Origin: UBA5429 sp942493315
Lineage (GTDB): Bacteria; Bacteroidota; Bacteroidia; Bacteroidales; WCHB1-69
Reading direction: 5' to 3'
NCBI GenBank assembly: GCA_942493315.1
Contig: OW818690.1
Location: 3,404,612-3,468,611, forward strand
DNA: 64,000 bases
Shown one piece after another: positions 35,592-42,820 of the stretch (the stretch's first letter is position 1; each line of letters begins with the position of its first letter). The notes beneath the pieces are model-generated. The model saw only the letters and a program-made list of their open reading frames with translations, had not been told where the DNA came from and made no database searches. The position numbers and the translations under genes are program-made.

Positions 35592-35939
35592 TTATGCAAT
35601 TTTATATCGCTTACTTTTCTTAAACGTATCTATAGAAAGTCCCTCTAAAAGCATTAAAACATCTTCTCTTTTTAGTTCTAAACCACCATCACAATCAGTA
35701 GTGCGGGCTTTGTATCGACCTCTTTCTAATCGCTTGTAATAAATTACGAACCCATCTCCATCCCAATAAAGCATTTTTATATGTGTTTTTTGTCTATTCA
35801 AAAAGACAAAAACAGCACCAGATGTCGGAGTTTTTTGCATAAAATCACGCACAATGCCTGCTAATCCATCAAAGCTATTATGAATATTGACAGGTTTGGT
35901 ACATAAATAATATTTTATGGTACTACTAAATCCTATCAT
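35592..35939 (-). CDS. tnpB: IS66 accessory protein TnpB (Orf2)
   Basis: The 115-residue protein has the IS66 Orf2 features: a central AVFVFLNRQKTHIKMLYWDGDGFVIYYKRLERGRY block and a C-terminal LMLLEGLSID. It is needed for transposition in related elements, with unknown biochemistry. It lies two bases after tnpA and 62 bp before tnpC. Confidence 0.95.
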   Translation of the reverse strand: MIGFSSTIKYYLCTKPVNIHNSFDGLAGIVRDFMQKTPTSGAVFVFLNRQKTHIKMLYWDGDGFVIYYKRLERGRYKARTTDCDGGLELKREDVLMLLEGLSIDTFKKSKRYKIA

Positions 35940-35941
35940 GT

Positions 35942-36226
35942 CTAATATATTTTAAGTTGTATCCCATTTGGTAATGTTAACTCAATCTGAGGTATTCTAG
36001 ATCCCTCTGATTTAAAATTTTCTTGGGTTAGTTCAATAAATGAAAAATCTTGATCTTTAAAACTTGTTCTCCTTATTGATTCTTCCGGACATAATTTATG
36101 TGTCCAATATCTAAAGGAATCGTAACTAATCCCATGTTCCATCGCAAAATCCTTTTTGGTCTTTTCACCTTGTTTCCACAACTCAACCATACTTGACATC
36201 TCTGCCTCTTTTGATATAATATTCAT
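35942..36226 (-). CDS. tnpA: IS66 accessory protein TnpA (Orf1)
   Basis: A small 94-residue protein with a helix-turn-helix-like segment (ELWKQGEKTKKDFAMEHGISYDSFRYW) and a C-terminal PQIELTLPNGIQLKI strand typical of IS66 Orf1. It is the first gene inside the right end of the element. Confidence 0.88.
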   Translation of the reverse strand: MNIISKEAEMSSMVELWKQGEKTKKDFAMEHGISYDSFRYWTHKLCPEESIRRTSFKDQDFSFIELTQENFKSEGSRIPQIELTLPNGIQLKIY

Positions 36227-36273
36227 GCTTTTTTAAAAGCAAAAATAAAATGATCATCTCTCATCTACAAGAT

Positions 36274-36293
36274 GGGGTTGCTCGTATGCTTAC
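36274..36293. repeat. IS66 right inverted repeat
   Basis: GGGGTTGCTCGTATGCTTAC is the exact complement of the left end at 33873-33892. Confidence 0.97.
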
Positions 36294-36301
36294 CAGCGTC
36301 C

Positions 36302-36410
36302 TCGTCGACCTCAGCGAGAAATATAATCACGCGGAGAACGCAGGGAGCGCGGAGAGATTGTTCCGTTTTTCTCAGCGATCTCGGCGACCTCAGCGAGAAA
36401 TGTAATCTCG
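36302..36410. repeat. 79-bp tandem repeat array, right remnant
   Basis: This finishes the unit cut by IS66 and holds one further unit, starting CACGCGGAGAACG at 36328, before the repeat decays. Bases 36411-36640 hold no recognisable feature. Confidence 0.9.
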
Positions 36411-36640
36411 CGCGGAGAGATGTGGAACTTTTCTTTGAGATCTTTGTGGACTTTGTGATTGGAATAAAGAAAAAGATTATATTTGCATCGTAAAACATCA
36501 ACAGAAAACATTTAACAATAACCCAATTTGATAACTGGTTCAACAATTTAAACGATGAGCATACCAACTTCAAGAAGTAAAGAAATTTGAATTTTATTGA
36601 TCTGTCAATCATTCATTTATAAAAAAACTTTAAAATAAAT

Positions 36641-36690
36641 TTAACACTGTTAATTTTATTAACATTATTTTATTATTTTTGCAGTGTTAA
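36641..36690 (+). promoter_or_regulatory. inverted operator pair flanking the TetR/GH92 promoter
   Basis: TTAACACTG at 36641-36649 and its exact complement CAGTGTTAA at 36682-36690 flank a -7 box (TATTTTTG, 36674-36681). The left site continues as TTAACACTGTTAA, itself nearly palindromic. The position at the promoter of a TetR gene suggests autoregulation. Confidence 0.6.
36674..36681 (+). promoter_or_regulatory. -7 box for the TetR/GH92 operon
   Basis: TATTTTTG matches TAnnTTTG, 25 bp before the ATG at 36707, and directly abuts the right operator half. Confidence 0.6.
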
Positions 36691-36706
36691 AAAAATAAAT
36701 AAAAAA

Positions 36707-37303
36707 ATGAACAATAAAGAACTCAAAGAACAACGAATTAAGGGATATTTTATCCAGGCAGCCAAAGAGATTCTGGTTGGTGAAGGAATAAAAAGTTTAA
36801 GTGTCAGGTCGGTTTCTGAACGTGCCGGATACTCTTACACTACTATTTACAATTATTTTGAAGATCTGAATGATCTCATATTTTACTGTGTACAGGATTT
36901 TTATCAGGAGTGCTCCGACTTTGTGAACGGAGAAAATATCGGTACTGAAAATGGTTTGAATATGATTGAAAGTAAGATCATGCAGTATATTAAATATTTT
37001 GTGAATTATCCTAGTGTTTTTGAACTTTTCTTTATTGAAAGAGTTGTCAATTTCGGTAATAAGGTGCAGACTATTGAACTGATTACAGATTCTTTAAAAA
37101 ATATTTTACAAAAAGATTGGGATCAGGTGGTAGCACAAAAAGAGATGCGCCAAGCAGATGTGATTAAAGTGCAACATCGGTTACAAATAACCGTTACAGG
37201 ATTGCTTCTTTTTTATATTCATCGTCGCACACCGGCTGAATATGCTGAATTTATGAGAAATGCAAAACAAGGGATTGACGCTATCATTTTTCCAGAATCA
37301 TAA
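36707..37303 (+). CDS. TetR-family transcriptional regulator
   Basis: The 198-residue protein has an N-terminal TetR helix-turn-helix: IQAAKEILVGEGIKSLSVRSVSERAGYSYTTIYNYFEDLNDLI. The remaining 140 residues form a ligand-binding helical domain of no recognised specificity. The stop codon is directly followed by the ATG of the GH92 gene, so translation is coupled. Inverted TTAACACTG sites around its promoter are likely its operators. The inducer might be a sugar released by GH92, which is unproven and unusual for TetR. Confidence 0.92.
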   Translation: MNNKELKEQRIKGYFIQAAKEILVGEGIKSLSVRSVSERAGYSYTTIYNYFEDLNDLIFYCVQDFYQECSDFVNGENIGTENGLNMIESKIMQYIKYFVNYPSVFELFFIERVVNFGNKVQTIELITDSLKNILQKDWDQVVAQKEMRQADVIKVQHRLQITVTGLLLFYIHRRTPAEYAEFMRNAKQGIDAIIFPES

Positions 37304-39613
37304 ATGATGAAAAAAACAACTTTATTTTTGGTCATCATAGGAACTGTATTAGGCGTGTTTTCGCAGAATAACAGTAGTAAAATGCCTATTGAATACGTAA
37401 ATCCATTTATTGGAACACAAAAGATGGGACACACTTATCCTGGAGCAACGGTTCCATTTGGGGCTGTACAACTGAGTCCAGAAACCGATACAATCATGAT
37501 GTATGATGCTCAAGGTAAGTACAATCCTAACGTATATCAATACTGTGCAGGTTACCAATATACTGATTCAACGATAGTGGGTTTTTCACACACCCATTTT
37601 AGTGGAACCGGACATTCTGATTTGGGAGATCTTTTGATGATGCCCACTTATGGCACATTACAACTCAATCCTGGCACCTCATCTGATCCGGAATCAGGCT
37701 ATAGATCAACCTATTACAAAACAAGTGAAAAGGCAGAGCCGAATTATTACCGGGTTTCTTTACAAGAGAAAAAGATAGATGTGGAATTAACCACTACCAC
37801 CCGGGTTGGCATACACAGATACACCTTTCCCAAAACGGATAGTGCCCACATCATTTTGGATTTAAACTATGGAATTTACAATTATGAAGGTAAAAATATC
37901 TGGACCTATCTTCGGGTTGTAAATGACACATTGATTACAGGTTATAGAATCACCAACGGATGGGCCAAAAACAGAACGGTTTATTTTGCAATCGCTTTTT
38001 CCAAACCTTTCAAAAACTATGGATTTCAACTTCCAAAAGAGAAATACCAGGGATTCTGGAGGCGATTTGATTTGATTCATCATTTTCCTGAAGCATCAGC
38101 TAAAGAATTGAAGGCCTATTTTGATTTCGAGTTTGAAGATCAGGAACAATTGATGATAAAAGTGGCTATATCCCCTGTTTCTCAAGAGGGAGCGATTCTG
38201 AATATGCTTACAGAAACAGCAACATGGGATTTTGACTATTATAAAAATCAGGGGCAAGAAGTGTGGAATAGGGAATTGAATAAAATCAAAGTGGAAACAC
38301 TTACAGAAGATGACAAAGTGAATTTTTACACCTCCTTATACCACACTTTTTTAGGTCCTACGATTTACATGGATGTGGATAGGAAATATAAGGGTTTAGA
38401 TCAAAATATTCATATAGCAGATACGTTTACGAATTATACATCATACTCATTATGGGATACATACAGAGGTTTACATCCATTATTTACCATCATTCAGCCT
38501 ACAAGAGTGAATGATATGATTCTATCTATGTTAGCGCATTATGAACAAAATATTCATGAAATGCTTCCTGTTTGGTCCCATTACGGAAACGAAAACTGGT
38601 GCATGATCGGCTACCATAGCGTTTCGGTCATTGCTGATGCATATATGAAGGGGATCAGAGGATTTGATCCTGTTAAAGCGTATTGGGCTTGTGTCCAAAC
38701 AGCCAACAAAGATACTTATGATGGCCTATATTATTACAAAAAATTAGGTTTTGTTCCGGAAGATAAAAGTTCTAATTCTGCATCCAAAACCTTAGAATTT
38801 GCTTATGATGACTGGTGTATCGCGCAATTGGGACAAGCAATAAACGATCCTGAAATTAAGCTCAACTACCCCTCATTTATCATGCGGTCACAAAATTTTG
38901 AGAATCTTTTTGATCCCTCTACAAAATTTATTCGTCCCAAAAACAGTGCCGGACAATTTATCACTCCATTTGATCCATTAGATACACACGGTCAGGGTTT
39001 TATAGAAGGAAATGCCTGGAATTACTCTTTATATGTTCCCCATGATGTTCCTCAACTGGTACATTTAATGGGTGGCGAAAAAAGATTTGAACAATATCTG
39101 GATTCGTTATTTACAATGGAGCTACCCGATCAATACTTTGAAAACACCGAAGATGTAACGAGAGACGGAATTATTGGCAATTATGTTCATGGAAATGAAC
39201 CCTCACATCAATCTGCATTTTTATATCATTGGACCAAAGCACCTTGGAAAAGTCAGGAGCGAGTGAGAATGATCCTCAAAAAGATGTATCACACGCAACC
39301 TTATGGATTAAGCGGCAATGATGATTTTGGACAGATGAGTGCGTGGTACGTATTCAATGCAATGGGATTTTATCCTGTTTGTCCGGGAAGTGAACTCTAT
39401 TATTTTGGATCCCCATCATTGGTTCAGGCGTCCATTCAATTAGAAAACGGGAAGACATTCACCATAAAAACGGTCCATCAATCAGAGCAAAACATTTACA
39501 TTCAAAAGGTTATGCTCAATGGAAAAGAATTAAAGGTTCCGTACATCAAACATTCAGAAATCTCTCAAGGGGGTGAGCTCATTTTTTATATGGGCAAGAA
39601 ACCTAAAAAATAG
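37304..39613 (+). CDS. GH92 alpha-mannosidase, exported
   Basis: GH92 enzymes are calcium-dependent exo-alpha-mannosidases, many 1,2-specific, acting on N-glycans or yeast mannan. The 769-residue protein has a signal peptide (KKTTLFLVIIGTVLGVFSQ). Its GH92 signatures are YVNPFIGTQKMGHTYPGATVPFG, FSHTHFSGTGHSDLGDLLMMP, LWDTYRGLHPL, GNEPSHQSAFLYHW and GLSGNDDFGQMSAWYVFNAMGFYPVCPGS. Two ATGs in tandem (37304 and 37307) are both possible starts. It follows the TetR gene with no gap. No SusC/D genes are nearby. Confidence 0.96.
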   Translation: MMKKTTLFLVIIGTVLGVFSQNNSSKMPIEYVNPFIGTQKMGHTYPGATVPFGAVQLSPETDTIMMYDAQGKYNPNVYQYCAGYQYTDSTIVGFSHTHFSGTGHSDLGDLLMMPTYGTLQLNPGTSSDPESGYRSTYYKTSEKAEPNYYRVSLQEKKIDVELTTTTRVGIHRYTFPKTDSAHIILDLNYGIYNYEGKNIWTYLRVVNDTLITGYRITNGWAKNRTVYFAIAFSKPFKNYGFQLPKEKYQGFWRRFDLIHHFPEASAKELKAYFDFEFEDQEQLMIKVAISPVSQEGAILNMLTETATWDFDYYKNQGQEVWNRELNKIKVETLTEDDKVNFYTSLYHTFLGPTIYMDVDRKYKGLDQNIHIADTFTNYTSYSLWDTYRGLHPLFTIIQPTRVNDMILSMLAHYEQNIHEMLPVWSHYGNENWCMIGYHSVSVIADAYMKGIRGFDPVKAYWACVQTANKDTYDGLYYYKKLGFVPEDKSSNSASKTLEFAYDDWCIAQLGQAINDPEIKLNYPSFIMRSQNFENLFDPSTKFIRPKNSAGQFITPFDPLDTHGQGFIEGNAWNYSLYVPHDVPQLVHLMGGEKRFEQYLDSLFTMELPDQYFENTEDVTRDGIIGNYVHGNEPSHQSAFLYHWTKAPWKSQERVRMILKKMYHTQPYGLSGNDDFGQMSAWYVFNAMGFYPVCPGSELYYFGSPSLVQASIQLENGKTFTIKTVHQSEQNIYIQKVMLNGKELKVPYIKHSEISQGGELIFYMGKKPKK

Positions 39614-39621
39614 TATTTTTG
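39614..39621 (+). promoter_or_regulatory. -7 box directly before an ATG (leaderless arrangement)
   Basis: TATTTTTG ends only four bases before the ATG at 39626, so a transcript started from it would have almost no leader. It begins at the stop of the GH92 gene. Confidence 0.45.
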
Positions 39622-39625
39622 TCCC

Positions 39626-40225
39626 ATGAAAACCAGGATTTTTTTTGTTTTTATTCTTTTGCTATTTGGGGCACCTATAATGGGAAACAATAGAACTCAA
39701 AAACTTTGGTTTCATCAATTTACCCCCATGGGATCGTTTAAGTATTCAGAAATGAGCACTTTAAAAGACAGTGCCATGTTACCCACTATTGAATTTGGTT
39801 TTGCCAGAGTCTTTGGAGAAAAAAATGATTATGGCAACTGGGGGATTTTACCCTTGGGGTATGATTGGAGTTATTATGCACCTTATCTTTCTTTGGAATA
39901 CAGATGGGCTTTAGAATATGGAAATCCGGATGGTCCGTTAGATATTCAAAAAACGATTCCACATTTCATGCTAAATTTAGGCATTATGGGAGGGAAAGGA
40001 GCATTGATCACTTTATTTCCTATTCCGCTAGGTTTAAATGGGAATTTTGCTTTCTGTACTGATTTCAATGATTTTTTTATCAAATATTCCATAAGCTGGG
40101 ATTTAGATAAAATATCTATTCATGTAGGTAATTATATCAATTTAACAAGTAAAGGGCCCTATCCTGATTATCTTTCTTCCTCTTTTATAGAGTTAAGGGT
40201 TTTACTTTGGGATGTAGATTACTAA
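39626..40225 (+). CDS. exported protein of unknown function, possible small outer-membrane barrel
   Basis: The 199-residue product has a signal peptide (MKTRIFFVFILLLFGAPIMG) and no recognised family. The mature part has alternating aromatic strands (YAPYLSLEYRWALEYG, NLGIMGGKGALITLFP) and ends in an aromatic residue (WDVDY), as many outer-membrane beta-barrels do. It lies 12 bp after GH92 and 86 bp before the umuD operon. A relation to either is not evident. Confidence 0.65.
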   Translation: MKTRIFFVFILLLFGAPIMGNNRTQKLWFHQFTPMGSFKYSEMSTLKDSAMLPTIEFGFARVFGEKNDYGNWGILPLGYDWSYYAPYLSLEYRWALEYGNPDGPLDIQKTIPHFMLNLGIMGGKGALITLFPIPLGLNGNFAFCTDFNDFFIKYSISWDLDKISIHVGNYINLTSKGPYPDYLSSSFIELRVLLWDVDY

Positions 40226-40256
40226 AAATTTATTCTGACCTATCTATTTTTTCATT

Positions 40257-40264
40257 TATATTTG
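40257..40264 (+). promoter_or_regulatory. -7 box for the umuD-umuC-SRAP operon
   Basis: TATATTTG matches TAnnTTTG, 47 bp before the umuD ATG. Confidence 0.55.
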
Positions 40265-40275
40265 CAATCTAATCC

Positions 40276-40296
40276 TAAAAGTTAGAAAAACTTTTA
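40276..40296 (+). promoter_or_regulatory. candidate damage-response operator
   Basis: TAAAAGTT-agaaa-AACTTTTA is a perfect 8-bp inverted repeat with a 5-bp spacer. It begins 12 bp after the -7 box, across or just past the expected transcription start. This is a good site for a repressor such as LexA or an XRE-S24 protein. It does not match the proteobacterial or Gram-positive LexA boxes. Confidence 0.5.
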
Positions 40297-40311
40297 AATT
40301 GCTGAATCATC

Positions 40312-40764
40312 ATGCCATTATTAAACTTACATCAAGGTAAAGAATTGGAAATTTTTGCTGCAGAAACAGAAACAGACTTAGAATTGCCATTACTTCCATT
40401 TCAAATCAGTGCGGGGTTCCCCTCCCCTGCCTTAGATTTTGTGGATCTTTCTATCGACTTAAACAAGCAGTTAATTGAACATCCTTCAGCCACATTTTAT
40501 GGGAGAGTAAAAGGGGAATCTATGAAAAATGCAGGAATAAACGACGGAGATTTGCTGGTCATAGATAAAAGCATTGAGCCCGTGGATGGGAAAATAGCGG
40601 TTTGTTATCTGGATGGGGAGTTTACTTTAAAACGAATCAAAATTAAAAAAAATGAACTTTGGTTAATACCTGAAAATGAGGCGTATAAACCGATAAAAAT
40701 TGAAGAAAGCAACAATCTGACTATCTGGGGAATTGTCACCTATATCATCAAAAAGCCATTGTAA
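40312..40764 (+). CDS. umuD: UmuD-type S24 self-cleaving subunit of DNA polymerase V
   Basis: The 150-residue protein has the expected self-cleavage layout. The candidate cut site A34-G35 (SAGFPSP), S70 in GESM and K107 in FTLKRIK keep exactly the spacing that I recall for E. coli UmuD (C24-G25, S60, K97). UmuD is cleaved on a RecA filament to UmuD', which joins UmuC. The stop and the umuC start overlap as TAATG. An inverted repeat at the promoter suggests damage control. Confidence 0.93.
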   Translation: MPLLNLHQGKELEIFAAETETDLELPLLPFQISAGFPSPALDFVDLSIDLNKQLIEHPSATFYGRVKGESMKNAGINDGDLLVIDKSIEPVDGKIAVCYLDGEFTLKRIKIKKNELWLIPENEAYKPIKIEESNNLTIWGIVTYIIKKPL

Positions 40765-42023
40765 TGTTTGCTTTGATCGACTGCAACAACTTTTATGCAT
40801 CCTGTGAAAGGGTGTTTCGACCCGATTTGAACGGAGTGCCGGTGGTTGTTCTTTCCAACAATGATGGTTGTGTTATTGCTCGAAGTAATGAAGCCAAAGC
40901 GATCGGGGTTCCCATGGGAGCACCTGCTTTTGAAAATGAAGAGTTGTTCCGGAAAAATAATGTACAGGTTTTTTCAGCCAATTTCGCATTATACGGAGAT
41001 ATGAGTCATCGTGTTATGTCCATTTTGGAAGAGTATAGTCCTGAGATGGAAATATATAGTATTGATGAAGCTTTTCTGAAACTCAAAAACTTTGAAAGAA
41101 TTGATCTGTTTGCGCATGGTAAATCGATGCGAAACAAAATACTAAAGTGGACCGGAATACCTGTTAGTGTAGGCATTGCCCCCACTAAATCGCTGGCCAA
41201 AGTTGCCAACAGAATTGCCAAAAAGTTTCCTGAAAAAACCGGAAATGTGTATATCATTGATTCTGAAGAGAAAAGAGTCAAAGCATTAAAATGGTTAGCC
41301 ATTGAGGATGTGTGGGGAATTGGTCGACAACATTCAAAGAGGTTGTATGCATTAGGGGTAAAAACAGCTTATGACTTCACCCAACTGGATCCTTACTGGG
41401 TTCAGAAACATCTGGCTATTGTAGGATTGAGGCTACAAAAAGACCTCAAAGGAATCCCCACTTTAGATATGGAAACAGTTCAGCCAAAAAAAAACATTGC
41501 TACTACCCGGACATTTGAAAAAAACTACACCGAATGGAACGATCTTTCAGAACGGGTCACCACTTTTGCTGTTTCCTGCGCTGAAAAGTTAAGACAGCAA
41601 AATTCGTGCTGCAATACGGTGATGGTGTTTGTTCATACCAACTGGCACCGCAAAGATCTGGATCAGTACAGCCGTAACATCGTTGTCAAATTACCCTTTC
41701 CAACCAATTCAGGGATTGAACTCTCCAAATATGCGCTTTTAGGATTACAAAAAATATTCAAAAAAGGGTATCACTACAAAAAAGCGGGTGTTATTGTGAT
41801 GGATTTCACTCCCGACAATGAGCAACAAATGGGATTGTTTGAGAATCGGAATGATCGGCATATCCCACTGATGGAAGCGATTGACAAAATCAACCATTCT
41901 TACGGACAGCAAAAAGTGCGTTTGGCATCACAGGATCAGAAAAAAGTTTGGAAAATGAAACAGGAAAAATTATCCCCCAGATACACCACCAAATTATCAG
42001 ACATCATTATAATCCGTTGTTAG
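40764..42023 (+). CDS. umuC: UmuC-type Y-family translesion polymerase (pol V catalytic subunit)
   Basis: A 419-residue Y-family polymerase. MFALIDCNNFYASCERVF carries the first metal aspartate, and YSIDEAFLKL has the second acidic pair. VSVGIAPTKSLAKVANRIAKK is the fingers/palm element. The helix-hairpin-helix region is IEDVWGIGRQHSKRLYALGVKTAYDF, and the little-finger domain follows. The C-terminal DUF4113-type tail (KKAGVIVMDFTP, SPRYTTKLSDII) is typical of UmuC. It is translated from a TAATG overlap with umuD. Confidence 0.96.
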   Translation: MFALIDCNNFYASCERVFRPDLNGVPVVVLSNNDGCVIARSNEAKAIGVPMGAPAFENEELFRKNNVQVFSANFALYGDMSHRVMSILEEYSPEMEIYSIDEAFLKLKNFERIDLFAHGKSMRNKILKWTGIPVSVGIAPTKSLAKVANRIAKKFPEKTGNVYIIDSEEKRVKALKWLAIEDVWGIGRQHSKRLYALGVKTAYDFTQLDPYWVQKHLAIVGLRLQKDLKGIPTLDMETVQPKKNIATTRTFEKNYTEWNDLSERVTTFAVSCAEKLRQQNSCCNTVMVFVHTNWHRKDLDQYSRNIVVKLPFPTNSGIELSKYALLGLQKIFKKGYHYKKAGVIVMDFTPDNEQQMGLFENRNDRHIPLMEAIDKINHSYGQQKVRLASQDQKKVWKMKQEKLSPRYTTKLSDIIIIRC

Positions 42024-42024
42024 T

Positions 42025-42630
42025 ATGTGTTTTTTTATGCAAATTTCAAAAGATGCTACCGAATTAAAGCATCGATTTAATGCCAAATTTGAAGATGATT
42101 TGGATTTCAGACCTCAGAGTTACAATGGATTTCAATATCCCAAAATTCCTGTGATCACAAATCAGAAGTCGGACACCATTCAATTGTTTGAGTGGGGATT
42201 GATCCCTTCCTGGGCAAAAAATGATGAGATCCAAAAAAACACTTTAAATGCTCGTTTGGAAACGATTAGCGAAAAACCATCATTTAAATATGTGGTTAGA
42301 AACAGATGTTTCATTATTGCAGATTCCTTTTTTGAATGGCAATGGTTAGATGAAAAGGGGAAAAAGAAACAAAAATATGAGATTATGTTGCCCGATCATA
42401 ACTTGTTCGCTTTTGCCGGATTGTACAATCAATGGGTTGATCCTTCCACAGGAGAAGTGCGGAATACCTGTACCATTTTAACCACTGAAGCAGATGAGTT
42501 GATGAGCAAAATTCACAATTCTAAAAAAAGAATGCCTCTCATTTTAGATCCTTCCAGTGAAAATCTATGGCTTAATGGGGAACTCAAAACTTTTGAACAT
42601 GTTCCCCTTATAGCCAATCCCATAGGATAA
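42025..42630 (+). CDS. SRAP/YedK (HMCES) abasic-site shielding protein
   Basis: HMCES/YedK proteins trap abasic sites in single-stranded DNA through Cys2. Here the start is MCFFM, so Cys2 is present if Met1 is removed. Other family residues are FEWGLIPSWA, NARLETISEKPSF (Asn), DSFFEWQW (Glu) and the histidine in HNSKKRMPLIL. The 201-residue length is normal. It starts one base after the umuC stop, so the operon joins translesion synthesis with abasic-site protection. Confidence 0.95.
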   Translation: MCFFMQISKDATELKHRFNAKFEDDLDFRPQSYNGFQYPKIPVITNQKSDTIQLFEWGLIPSWAKNDEIQKNTLNARLETISEKPSFKYVVRNRCFIIADSFFEWQWLDEKGKKKQKYEIMLPDHNLFAFAGLYNQWVDPSTGEVRNTCTILTTEADELMSKIHNSKKRMPLILDPSSENLWLNGELKTFEHVPLIANPIG

Positions 42631-42740
42631 GGATTCTTTGATTGAATCACAAAAAACATAATTTCCGATCAACTTCCTTTTTTTTTGTCCCATTTCATCA
42701 TTTTTTGACACATTTCTCCCTTTTTTAAGAAAAAAAATAA

Positions 42741-42748
42741 TATCTTTG
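42741..42748 (+). promoter_or_regulatory. -7 box for the hybrid kinase gene
   Basis: TATCTTTG matches TAnnTTTG, 72 bp before the ATG at 42821. Nothing else was recognised between 42631 and 42820. Confidence 0.45.
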
Positions 42749-42820
42749 TCCATTATTATGGTTGTTTCATTTAATTTGAACAAATGGAGCGCCGGGTGTT
42801 GAATTCTTAAGACGAAAACT

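Larger units (their letters stand above)
33873..36293 (-). mobile_element. complete IS66-family insertion sequence
   Basis: The element is 2421 bp with perfect 20-bp terminal inverted repeats (GTAAGCATACGAGCAACCCC at 33873-33892 and its complement at 36274-36293) and an 8-bp target duplication. It carries the IS66 gene set tnpA-tnpB-tnpC on the minus strand. It inserted inside one unit of the 79-bp repeat array; joining the flanks at the duplication restores a normal unit. The perfect ends and duplication point to a recent insertion. Confidence 0.96.

Noticed and set aside
36265..36612. Frames across the array remnant at the IS66 right flank
   Set aside because: They translate the CTCAGCGAGAAAT repeat and IS end; no coding signature.
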